Source of the DNA: Acidobacteriota bacterium
GTDB lineage: Bacteria; Acidobacteriota; Terriglobia; Bryobacterales; Bryobacteraceae
Assembly (NCBI GenBank): GCA_026394055.1
Contig: JAPKYZ010000010.1
Coordinates: 1 to 52,087, forward strand
Reading direction: 5' to 3'
DNA: 52,087 bases
Positions 7,173 through 14,746 of the stretch are shown in pieces. A program made the translations under genes and the position numbers. Within the stretch, counting starts at the first letter, position 1. Each line of letters starts with the position of its first letter. Below the pieces are notes generated by a model that was not told the origin of the DNA, ran no database searches, and saw only the letters and a list, made by a program, of their open reading frames with translations.

Positions 7173-7709
7173 ATGAACCTGGACCAGTTGCTCGAAACGG
7201 TCCCCGCCTACGCCAAGGATCTGAAGCTGAACCTTCAGACCTTGGTGAAGCAGGCGGAGCTGACCGAACAACAAACCTGGGGCACCGTGGTGTCCTGCGC
7301 CATCGCGTCCCGCAATGACCTGTTGACTCGCGTGCTGCTGGCCGAAGCTCAGCCGCATCTGAAGCCCGAAGGCCTGGAAGCCGCCAAAACCGCGGCAGCG
7401 GTGATGGGCATGAACAACGTCTACTATCGCTTCAAGCACATGTTGACGGACGAGAAGTATTCCACCATCCCCGCCCGCCTGCGGATGAACGCGATCCGTT
7501 CCCACGGCATCGAAGCCGCTGATTTTGAGCTGTGGTGCGTCGCCGTCTCGGCCATCAACAACTGCCACGCCTGCGTCACCTCACACGAGAAGGTGGTCCG
7601 CGAGAAGGGCGTCTCCGAAGAAACGATTGTGGCCTCCGTGCGGCTGGCCTCCGTGATCTTTGCGCTGGCCAGTGTGTTCGACGCGGAAGCGGCGTTGGCG
7701 GCAGCCTAG
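7173..7709 (+). CDS. ahpD: Alkylhydroperoxidase AhpD
   Basis: 178-residue AhpD/carboxymuconolactone decarboxylase-like protein. The redox centre is C131-x2-C134 with His138 in NCHACVTSH, the arrangement of mycobacterial AhpD. AhpD passes electrons from a dihydrolipoamide carrier to AhpC and has weak peroxidase activity of its own. Position 7 bp behind ahpC supports this role. No AhpF is nearby, which fits an AhpD-driven system. A strong 13-bp hairpin lies 48 bp after the stop. Confidence 0.93.
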   Translation: MNLDQLLETVPAYAKDLKLNLQTLVKQAELTEQQTWGTVVSCAIASRNDLLTRVLLAEAQPHLKPEGLEAAKTAAAVMGMNNVYYRFKHMLTDEKYSTIPARLRMNAIRSHGIEAADFELWCVAVSAINNCHACVTSHEKVVREKGVSEETIVASVRLASVIFALASVFDAEAALAAA

Positions 7710-7756
7710 CGTCTTAACCCAGTACTTCGGAGCATTTCAAGATTCCCGCAAAGGCG

Positions 7757-7796
7757 CCAAGCCGCCAAGAAGTCTCTTGATTGCTTGGCGGCTTGG
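7757..7796. repeat. Perfect 13-bp inverted repeat after ahpD
   Basis: CCAAGCCGCCAAG (7757-7769) and CTTGGCGGCTTGG (7784-7796) pair perfectly across a 14-nt loop. There is no T-run, so it is not a classical terminator, but it could stabilise or end the perR-ahpC-ahpD mRNA. Confidence 0.7.
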
Positions 7797-7848
7797 CTGG
7801 ACAAATCGGTCAGGACATTTGTCGCGAGCTTCGGAGACAGGACACTAT

Positions 7849-7979
7849 CAGGCTGCGGAAAAAGGCCGAAAACCGCTTGCTGACGCGCGCGGCTCAGAAA
7901 GATTGCACGCTTGTTTACAGCAACTCACAGAGCCACGACCGTGAGGGAGTGGTCCTGCAGAACCTTTTTCCGCAGCCTG
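7849..7979. mobile_element. 131-bp MITE-like element
   Basis: Perfect 17-bp terminal inverted repeats, CAGGCTGCGGAAAAAGG at 7849-7865 and its reverse complement at 7963-7979, enclose 97 bp with no gene. The first 15 bp are identical to the end of the insertion sequence at the right edge of the window (51951-51965), so its transposase probably moves this element. The interior contains CCGCTTGCTGACGCGCGCGG and a hairpin around 7932-7951. Translated, it gives a PLADARGSE stretch, which I recall as a recurrent spurious peptide in acidobacterial annotations. No clear target duplication flanks it. Confidence 0.75.
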
Positions 7980-7997
7980 CCAGGGCTTCCTATCTCA

Positions 7998-8102
7998 CAA
8001 GCTGCGGGAAGGACCGAAACCGCTTGCTGAAGCGCGCGGCCCAGAAAGTGTGCCTGCTTACTCGCAATAACTGACTGAGCCACTCGCCGTGACGGAGTGG
8101 GA
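7998..8102. repeat. Degenerate second copy of the MITE interior
   Basis: Starts with CAAGCTGCGGGAAGGACC, a decayed version of the MITE end. It continues with CCGCTTGCTGAAGCGCGCGGCCCAGAAAG and ends in CCACTC...GAGTGG (6-bp stem), matching the neighbouring element with scattered changes. The right terminal repeat is missing. It ends just before the start of the membrane-protein gene at 8115. Confidence 0.65.
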
Positions 8103-8114
8103 CAATAGAGGTTG

Positions 8115-9650
8115 ATGGCCACACCAGCCTCTCAGAAACCGGCTGCCGCCGAACGGCAGCTTGATTTACCGGGCAGCGCGACGAATTGGCGGAAGGTGTG
8201 GGCCAGCGTCGCAGGTGTTGTGGGCAGCCCGCCCATGTTGTTGGTATTGCCGCTGCTGTTTTATCTGGCCATGCCAACCCGCAACTTCTATTGGGATGGC
8301 GTAGCGTTCGCCATCAACATCGAGAAAGGCCTTCCGGCGGCCGACCTTCTCCACCCCAACCACCTTGCGTACAGCTTGGCCGGGTCGTGGATCTACCGGT
8401 TGAGCGAGATGGCCGGTATCCATGCCCGGGCTCTATTTGTCCTGCAGTTTGTCAACGCCGTCCTGGCGGGGCTGTGTGTCCCGTTGATTTACTGCTGCCT
8501 CCGTTTGCGGAATGTCGCCCCGGAGCTGAGTGTTCCCGCGGCGCTGGTATTCGCCTTCTCCGCCACTTGGTGGCGATTTGCGGCGGACGCCAATGCCTAT
8601 GTCCCCTCTATCTTCTTCCTTCTGGGCGCCTATGTTCTGATCGAGCGCAGGAAGCCAGTGGTCCTCGCCGGCCTGCTGCAATGTGGCGCCCTGCTTTGCC
8701 ACCAACTGGCGATCCTGTTCGTTCCGGTAGCCATCCTGCGTTTGCGCAGAAACCGCGCCTCCATGCTGGTCTTTGCCGCTGCTGCGTTGGTCCCGGTGGC
8801 GGTGGCCTATGTGGCGGCCCATGGGGTCATCTCAAACGTGCATCCCGGTCCGGGCCTGTTCTCCTGGATGGTGTCCCATTCGCCCGATTCCGGATTCTAT
8901 TTCAATCCGCTCACCGATGCGGCGGTCTCGATTCGCGGAGTCTTGCGCTTGTGGTTTGGCGGGAAGTTGGGCGATTTTGTGGGAGATGGCGTGTCCCAGG
9001 CGGCGCTGGCGGGCTTGGCCGCGGTCACCGTCCTATTTCTGGTGAGCCTGCCGCGCGCGTTTCGAGGCGGTGCGGCCTTGGCCAAGCCACCGGGGCACCT
9101 TCTCGTCTGGGCCGGCCTGTATTCGCTGTTCCTGTTTGTGTGGATGCCGCAGAACACGTTCTACCGGCTGTTCTATCTACCAGCACTGGTCGCGATCCTG
9201 GCCACCATGTTGCCGGGCACGCCCGCTGTCCGAAAGGCGGCCTGGCTATTTGTTCCGGTGATCTTTTCGTGGAACTTCTGCTTTGTCGCCTACCCGCAGT
9301 CCCGGCCCGGCTTTAATGTGCCGCTCCAGTTCGCGCTGGCACAAACGCAGAGATGGCCACCGGGCACTCCCATTGTGTTCTCCACCTTCCACCCGGATCT
9401 TTGGACGATCAGCTATTTCAGCAATCAAGCGGCGTGGATCGGAATGGAGCGTGTCGATGTTGGCGACCTGGAAGGCAAGCTGACCTATGCGCGGGGTCAA
9501 AATACCCCCTTGTGGTTGGAAGAATCGGCGTACCACTTGATCTCCGCCAGCCCGGAGGGCAAACAATGGCTGGCCCTCCATGAGCGGCCGGGCGAACTGC
9601 TCGAGTTCAAGGGCGACAAACACCATTTCCGGTTCCATAGCGTAAGGTGA
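8115..9650 (+). CDS. Polytopic membrane protein, GT-C glycosyltransferase-like
   Basis: 511 residues with about ten hydrophobic helices. Features include RNFYWDGVAFAINIEKG near the first loop and HPNHLAYSLAGSWIYRL, which resemble the acidic first loop of GT-C family (ArnT/Mannosyl-transferase-like) enzymes, followed by TWWRFAADANAYVPSIFFLLGAY. The C-terminal 100 residues are soluble. I infer a lipid-linked sugar transferase or an uncharacterised acidobacterial membrane protein; the exact substrate is unknown. GAGG before the ATG at 8115 supports that start over the TTG at 8112. It lies between the peroxide operon and the qhp operon without an obvious link to either. Confidence 0.7.
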   Translation: MATPASQKPAAAERQLDLPGSATNWRKVWASVAGVVGSPPMLLVLPLLFYLAMPTRNFYWDGVAFAINIEKGLPAADLLHPNHLAYSLAGSWIYRLSEMAGIHARALFVLQFVNAVLAGLCVPLIYCCLRLRNVAPELSVPAALVFAFSATWWRFAADANAYVPSIFFLLGAYVLIERRKPVVLAGLLQCGALLCHQLAILFVPVAILRLRRNRASMLVFAAAALVPVAVAYVAAHGVISNVHPGPGLFSWMVSHSPDSGFYFNPLTDAAVSIRGVLRLWFGGKLGDFVGDGVSQAALAGLAAVTVLFLVSLPRAFRGGAALAKPPGHLLVWAGLYSLFLFVWMPQNTFYRLFYLPALVAILATMLPGTPAVRKAAWLFVPVIFSWNFCFVAYPQSRPGFNVPLQFALAQTQRWPPGTPIVFSTFHPDLWTISYFSNQAAWIGMERVDVGDLEGKLTYARGQNTPLWLEESAYHLISASPEGKQWLALHERPGELLEFKGDKHHFRFHSVR

Positions 9651-9863
9651 GCCGGCGAGGGACTCTCCATTAGGGCCACGTTCATGCCGGACGGCCGGTC
9701 CGTTCGCCCAAAGCCGGGCGGTGTCATTAATATCATCGTATTGACGGCGCGCAACAGTTCGTCTACACTCATCTTTCCCGGTCCCCGCTGCCCGCCTTCG
9801 CAACCACGCTTGTTTTGCGGAATACTTGAACGAGTGCTAGTTTCGCCTGAGAGCCGAGGTGCT

Positions 9864-11582
9864 ATGCGAGTTTCCTTTTTCGTTGTCAGCCTGATGATGT
9901 CGGTGTCGTTGACTTGGGCCCAAGCGCCCGGCCGAACGGCGGCGGCCGATGAGAAGAAGGAATCGGAGCCGGGCATTCCGGTTTCGAGCGAATTGGTCAA
10001 AGCCAAGTGCGGCGGCTGCCATCGCGACGACGGCAAAGGCAACCTGACGCGCATCTCCTGGGAGCGCACCACCCCGGAAGGCTGGCAGCAGATCATCAAG
10101 CGCATGGTCCGGCTGAACGGCGTCTCCCTGACGCCCGTCGAAGCGCGCGACGTCGTGAAGAGCTTAAGCGAAACCCACGGCCTGGCGCCGGAAGAGGCCA
10201 AGCCCGTCTCTTGGTATTGGGAGAAGCGGCAGCTTGAAAGTGAACAGCTGCCCAACGATACGCTCCGTGACGCTTGCGCCGCCTGCCATCCGATTGCGCA
10301 GCCCAATTCCTGGCGCCGGTCGAAGGCGGAGTGGGATCTGTTGGCGAACATGCACCGCGGGTACTTCCCGGTGGTCGAGTTCACCTCCTTCCGGCGGCCC
10401 TTCCGCCCGGGTGGTGGTGGCGGCGGTGGACGTGGTGCGGCAGCAGCAGCCGCCGCGGCAGCCCCGGCTCCGGAGAAAGAACCCTTTGAGACGGCGCTCG
10501 AGTTCTTCACCAAGAGCAATGCGCTAGCGACACCAGAATGGGCCCAGTGGCAGGCCACGCGCCGCCCGGCCAAGCTGACCGGCCGCTGGGGCGTTTCCGC
10601 CTACCAGCCCGGCAAGGGCAAGTATATTGGCGAAACCGTGATTGAGGCCGCAGGCCCGGATGAGTTCACGGCCAAGACGACGCTGACGTCGCTGAAGACC
10701 GGCGAAAAAGTCACCCGCGTCAGCAAGGGCGTCGTCTACACCGGCTATGCTTGGCGCGGTAGCGCCACCTCGGGCGCGAACAAGGAACGCGAAGTGATGT
10801 CGTTCTCGCGCGACCAGATGTCGGCCGAAGGCCGCTGGTTCTGGGGTGGCTATAACGAATTCGGCTACGACGTCACCTTGAAGCGCCTGGGCGATGGCCC
10901 GGTGGTGCTGACGACGGACACGTTCTCTCTGCCCATCGGAGCCAAGGGCGCCACGGTGAAGTTGTACGGCGAAGGCCTGCCCACAGGCCTGACGGCGGGC
11001 GATATCGACCTGGGGACCGGCGTAACGGTCACCGGCATCAGCGCCCAGTCAGCCACGGGTTTGACCCTGAAGGTAGATGTCGCAGCGAACGCGGTGATCG
11101 GCCTGCGCGATGTGCTGGTAAAAAGAACCACTCTGCCGGGCGCGCTGGCCATCTACAAGACCGTGGATTACATCAAGACGCCGGAAAGCGCCATTGCCCG
11201 CTTGGGCGGCAACACGCACCCCAAGGGCTTCTACCAGTTCGAGGCGATCGGCTATTCCAACGGCTTGGATGGCAAGCCGAACACCGCCGACGATGTCTCG
11301 CTGGGTCCGGTGACGGCCAAGTGGAGCGTCGAGGAGTTCGCGTCGCACTACGGCGATGACGACAAGGAATTTGTCGGCTCCATGGGCGCCGATGGACTGT
11401 TCACGCCCAGCATTGAAGGTCCGAACGCGAAGCGCAAGTTTGGCACCAACAACTATGGCGACATCTGGGCGGTGGCCACCTATACTCCGGCCGGTGCGTC
11501 GAAGCCGCTGGTGTCGAAGACCTACTTCATCGTCACCGTGCCGCAGTACATGCGGTGGGATCAGCCCGAGGTGGCGCAATGA
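9864..11582 (+). CDS. qhpA: Quinohemoprotein amine dehydrogenase alpha subunit (diheme)
   Basis: 572 residues. A signal peptide (1 to about 19, ending in TWAQ) sends it to the periplasm. Two c-type heme sites are C49-x2-C52-H53 and C138-x2-C141-H142, followed by the beta-rich domains typical of this subunit. In the holoenzyme the hemes take electrons from the CTQ cofactor of the gamma subunit after primary amines are oxidised to aldehydes. Between the heme region and the beta domains (about 175-200) sits a Gly7 then Ala9 low-complexity insertion that I do not recall from Paracoccus or Pseudomonas. ATG 9864 has a nearby GAGG. The stop overlaps the start of qhpD. Confidence 0.92.
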   Translation: MRVSFFVVSLMMSVSLTWAQAPGRTAAADEKKESEPGIPVSSELVKAKCGGCHRDDGKGNLTRISWERTTPEGWQQIIKRMVRLNGVSLTPVEARDVVKSLSETHGLAPEEAKPVSWYWEKRQLESEQLPNDTLRDACAACHPIAQPNSWRRSKAEWDLLANMHRGYFPVVEFTSFRRPFRPGGGGGGGRGAAAAAAAAAPAPEKEPFETALEFFTKSNALATPEWAQWQATRRPAKLTGRWGVSAYQPGKGKYIGETVIEAAGPDEFTAKTTLTSLKTGEKVTRVSKGVVYTGYAWRGSATSGANKEREVMSFSRDQMSAEGRWFWGGYNEFGYDVTLKRLGDGPVVLTTDTFSLPIGAKGATVKLYGEGLPTGLTAGDIDLGTGVTVTGISAQSATGLTLKVDVAANAVIGLRDVLVKRTTLPGALAIYKTVDYIKTPESAIARLGGNTHPKGFYQFEAIGYSNGLDGKPNTADDVSLGPVTAKWSVEEFASHYGDDDKEFVGSMGADGLFTPSIEGPNAKRKFGTNNYGDIWAVATYTPAGASKPLVSKTYFIVTVPQYMRWDQPEVAQ

Positions 11583-13039
11583 TGTCCACTGTGACATCAA
11601 CCGTCACGCCGCTCTCGCTGGGTGAGTTTCATCACTTCCAGACCGCAGGCGTCGATTTTCTCTACCTGGTCCCGAGCGGCGGCGTGTTTGCCGTCAGCCC
11701 GGCCGGTCGCGCGGCCATGGAGCTGCTTCGCGAAAAGCCGCTGGATGCTGACGATCTGCTGGCGGCGCTGGTAGCCAAGGGCTATGCCGCGCCAGACGCT
11801 CAGGAAGCGATCACCGACCTGTTTGAGGCGCGCGCCATCCGTGATGTCCGCGGCTTTGAAGACCCGCCGCAAGACCCGGTGGACAACTTCCCGTTGCAAT
11901 CGCTGGTGATGAACCTCACCAACCAGTGCAACCTCTCCTGCCAGTACTGCTACGAATTCGGCGAAGACAAGGTGGCGACGCCCGACGGCAAGCCCAAGTT
12001 CATGAGCGAGGAGGTGGCCAAGGCGTCGGTCGACCACTTGATCGCCTCATCGAAAGGCCGCCGCGCCGTTCACATTACCTTCTTCGGCGGCGAAACGCTG
12101 ATGAACTTCCCGCTGCTGAAGTGGGTGGTTACGTATGCGACGGAGCAGGCCCAGTTGGCGGGGCAGTTTATCGATTTCTCGTTGACCACCAACGGCACGC
12201 TGCTGTCGCCCGAGGTGATCGACTTCCTGGTAGAGAACAGCATCGGCGTCACCGTGTCGATGGATGGCCCCAAGGAGATGCACGACGCCCTGCGCGTCTA
12301 TGCCAACGGCAAGGGCAGCTACGATGTGCTGGCGCCCAAGGTGAAGGCGCTGATCGCCAAGCATTCGACGCGCCCCATCGCAGCGCGGGTGACGCTCACC
12401 CAGCAGGTGACCAGCGTCAAGGACATCTTCCACCACTTGAAGCACGAGATGGGCTTCGCCGAAGTGGGCTTTGCGCCCGTCACGGCGGCTCCGGACCGGC
12501 TCTACACCATCGGCAACAGCAACATGGACCGCGTGTTCGACCAGTTCAAGGAACTGGCAGTGGAGTACCGTGATTGGGCGGTGGAAAACCGCATGCACGG
12601 CTTCTCAAACGTCTCCGACACGCTGGCTGAGATCCACGCTGGCATCAACAAGTCACACCCGTGCGGTGCGGGCTTGGGGCTGGTGGGCGTAGGACCGTCG
12701 GGCGACATTGCGCCCTGCCACCGGTTTGTCGATTCCGACACGCATGCGTTGGGCAGCGTGCTGGATGGGGGCCTGGATAAGGCCAAGCAGAAAGAGTTTT
12801 TGGACCGTGGCCACATTGGGGCCAAGTTCGATTGCCACACGTGTTTTGCGCGGCCTCTCTGCGCAGGGGGATGCCACCACGAGGCGTTTGTCCGATATGG
12901 TGATACAGGGCATCCGAATTTGCATTTCTGTGATTGGATTCGCGGCTGGACGGACCTTTGCCTGAACATCTATGGCGAGATCGCGGTCAAAAATCCTGGG
13001 TTCCTGGACCGGTTCGAGCAGCGCAAGCCGCTGCAATAG
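11579..13039 (+). CDS. qhpD: Radical SAM maturase of amine dehydrogenase gamma subunit
   Basis: 487 residues. The radical SAM cluster motif is C117-x3-C121-x2-C124 (CNLSCQYC), followed by FFGGETLMNF. The C-terminal SPASM-type region contains HPCGAG, APCHRF and CHTCFARPLCAGGC, which would hold auxiliary iron-sulfur clusters. QhpD makes the intrapeptide Cys-to-Asp/Glu thioether links in the gamma subunit in the cytosol before export. Two ATGs (11579 and 11582) overlap the qhpA stop, implying translational coupling. The end of the gene is duplicated as a 22-bp repeat just before qhpC. The N-terminal 100 residues resemble a peptide-binding RRE-like domain. Confidence 0.93.
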   Translation: MMSTVTSTVTPLSLGEFHHFQTAGVDFLYLVPSGGVFAVSPAGRAAMELLREKPLDADDLLAALVAKGYAAPDAQEAITDLFEARAIRDVRGFEDPPQDPVDNFPLQSLVMNLTNQCNLSCQYCYEFGEDKVATPDGKPKFMSEEVAKASVDHLIASSKGRRAVHITFFGGETLMNFPLLKWVVTYATEQAQLAGQFIDFSLTTNGTLLSPEVIDFLVENSIGVTVSMDGPKEMHDALRVYANGKGSYDVLAPKVKALIAKHSTRPIAARVTLTQQVTSVKDIFHHLKHEMGFAEVGFAPVTAAPDRLYTIGNSNMDRVFDQFKELAVEYRDWAVENRMHGFSNVSDTLAEIHAGINKSHPCGAGLGLVGVGPSGDIAPCHRFVDSDTHALGSVLDGGLDKAKQKEFLDRGHIGAKFDCHTCFARPLCAGGCHHEAFVRYGDTGHPNLHFCDWIRGWTDLCLNIYGEIAVKNPGFLDRFEQRKPLQ

Positions 13040-13069
13040 TTAAGTGCGCAGCGCAAGCCGCTGCAATAG
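13018..13069 (+). repeat. 22-bp direct repeat of the qhpD 3' end
   Basis: GCAGCGCAAGCCGCTGCAATAG occurs at 13018-13039, ending in the qhpD stop codon, and again at 13048-13069 in the gap before qhpC. It looks like a 30-bp tandem duplication with part of the spacer diverged. Each copy contains GCAGCGcaagcCGCTGC, a 6-bp stem with a 5-nt loop, so it may fold in the mRNA. Confidence 0.75.
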
Positions 13070-13078
13070 AGGGTTGAA

Positions 13079-13429
13079 ATGAAGCATTTGAAAGCCGTCA
13101 ACAAGAAAGCGCACCGCATCGAGCAACACGCCGCTGCGGTGCATGGCGATATCTACGGAATGCAGCAGGGTGGCCCGGGCGGCGCCCCGGCGGCGCGTCC
13201 GCATTACCCGGTGGGTTGTTCGATCGTGTTCTCCCCCGGCTGGGAAGTGGATTCCGCCGGCGGTACGGCTGGCCTCTGCCAGCCCGCCGAGCGCGATCTC
13301 TACGATTGCTACGTCACGTGCTTTTGGCCCGCCCAGGTGCCGGACCACTACAACAACTATCCGGATTGGACCAGCAAGTGCGCCAGCGCCACCAAGGATT
13401 GGCGCAACATCGAGCTGGTGTTCCCTTAA
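13079..13429 (+). CDS. qhpC: Quinohemoprotein amine dehydrogenase gamma subunit (CTQ)
   Basis: 116 residues, carrying the cysteine tryptophylquinone cofactor. All cross-linking residues of the Paracoccus subunit are present at identical spacing: Cys47-Glu56, Cys67-Asp73 and Cys81-Asp89 for the thioethers, and Cys77 with Trp83 for CTQ. The leader before PVGC is about 44 residues, longer than the 28 or so in Paracoccus, and is expected to be cut by QhpE. An extra cysteine (Cys101, TSKCAS) has no counterpart in the Paracoccus sequence I remember. GAGGG precedes the ATG. It is encoded directly behind its maturase. Confidence 0.95.
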   Translation: MKHLKAVNKKAHRIEQHAAAVHGDIYGMQQGGPGGAPAARPHYPVGCSIVFSPGWEVDSAGGTAGLCQPAERDLYDCYVTCFWPAQVPDHYNNYPDWTSKCASATKDWRNIELVFP

Positions 13430-13562
13430 ACCACCGCATAGCCGGACGGGGCGAGCGCGATCGGCGTCCGCCCTGTGCAGGATTTCCGTTTGCCCCCAGC
13501 GCTGGCCGCGTCGCCGCATGAAGCGAAGAGTTACCAAGACTTCCCGATAGAGGACCATCGAA

Positions 13563-14624
13563 ATGCAGATACTCGCACTGGCTGTATCGTTAGCGGCTGA
13601 TCCCACCCTGATGTACGTGGGCGGCTGGCCCAAAGACCTGCTGGTGATCGACGAGGCCAACGTCAAGGTGGTCGATCACATCAAGATGCAGACCGATGTG
13701 CCGCGCACCCTGTCGCTGACCAGCGACAAGAAGAAGCTGATCGCCATCACGGTGAAGGATTCCGGGATCGAGACCATCGACCTGGCGTCGCGCAAAGTGG
13801 TGGACTCCTTCCTGCTGGGCACCGGGGCCAAGAAAGTCCGCGTCGGCGGCAGCGCGCTGGACCCGACGGACCGTTACCTCTATCTGTCGGTGACGATCGC
13901 CGAAAAGAAGATCGACCGCTTCGATGTCGGCAAGCCCCAGTTTGCCGTCGTCGACCTGCAGGAAAAGAAGATCACCCGCACCGCCGAGATGCCCAAGGAA
14001 GTGGCCAGTGCCGGCGGACGCGGGCAGTTCAAGGTATCGCCCGATGGCAAGTACCTGTGGGCGTTCCGCGACAACATCTACATTTTCGACACCACTGATT
14101 TCAAGTTGGTGGACACCATCCAGCTGGCCCGGCCCACCTTCCCGGGCATGGAGACGATTTTCCTGTCGCCCGCCGATGATCCGCACGATGCGCCCGGCAT
14201 GATGACGGCCATCTTCAACAGCACGGACCCGGTGGTCCACAAGCGGATGTGGGGCATCGCCAAGATCAACCTCGCCACCAAGCAGATCGACTTTACGCCC
14301 GTCGGCCCCGCCGTCCAGGGCATGACCGGCCTGCGCCTGTCGCCCGATCGCAAGACCGGCTACACCGTCGCCATCTCCGGCGAGCACGGCGACCGCTTCA
14401 CGGAGTTTCTGGTGATCGACATGACCGTGCCCAAGATCGTCAATCGCGCCGCATTCAATGGCCGTACGCGCTTCACGCAAGGCTTGACCACTGACGGCAA
14501 GCAGATCATCATCTACGGCGCCGGCAACACCATCGAGATGTATGACTCAAAGACGCTGAAGCTGCTGAAGGATGTCGACATCGCCGCCGACATGACGACG
14601 TCTTTGATCCCGGTGATGAACTAG
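13563..14624 (+). CDS. qhpB: Quinohemoprotein amine dehydrogenase beta subunit (beta-propeller)
   Basis: 353 residues of repeated beta-propeller blades (YVGGWPKDLLVID, KKKLIAITVKDSGIETIDL, GQFKVSPDGKYLWAF, LRLSPDRKTGYTVAISG), matching the seven-bladed beta subunit. The N-terminus MQILALAVSLAADP is a short signal-like segment, so export as part of the periplasmic complex is likely. GAGGA before the ATG is a good ribosome binding site. A 133-bp gap separates it from qhpC. An inverted REP pair sits between its stop and qhpF and may lower downstream expression. Confidence 0.9.
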   Translation: MQILALAVSLAADPTLMYVGGWPKDLLVIDEANVKVVDHIKMQTDVPRTLSLTSDKKKLIAITVKDSGIETIDLASRKVVDSFLLGTGAKKVRVGGSALDPTDRYLYLSVTIAEKKIDRFDVGKPQFAVVDLQEKKITRTAEMPKEVASAGGRGQFKVSPDGKYLWAFRDNIYIFDTTDFKLVDTIQLARPTFPGMETIFLSPADDPHDAPGMMTAIFNSTDPVVHKRMWGIAKINLATKQIDFTPVGPAVQGMTGLRLSPDRKTGYTVAISGEHGDRFTEFLVIDMTVPKIVNRAAFNGRTRFTQGLTTDGKQIIIYGAGNTIEMYDSKTLKLLKDVDIAADMTTSLIPVMN

Positions 14625-14638
14625 CCGCTGTTCGGTTT

Positions 14639-14738
14639 AGCCCCATGCGTCAGCTTGGGGCTTTCGGGTAAACGTCACGCAAGCTCACGACAGCGTTATA
14701 TCGTAAATGGAAAGAGCCCCACGCTTACGCATGGGGCT
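14639..14738. repeat. REP-like inverted pair between qhpB and qhpF
   Basis: Two copies of one palindrome in opposite orientation: AGCCCCATGCGTCAGCTTGGGGCT (14639-14662) and AGCCCCACGCTTACGCATGGGGCT (14715-14738). Each can form a small hairpin, and together they form a long stem of about 30 bp. The second is followed by a T-run (14743-14748) that touches the qhpF start. The same family recurs at 36338-36406. It could act as an attenuator or mRNA stabiliser within the operon. Confidence 0.8.
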
Positions 14739-14746
14739 AAACTTTT

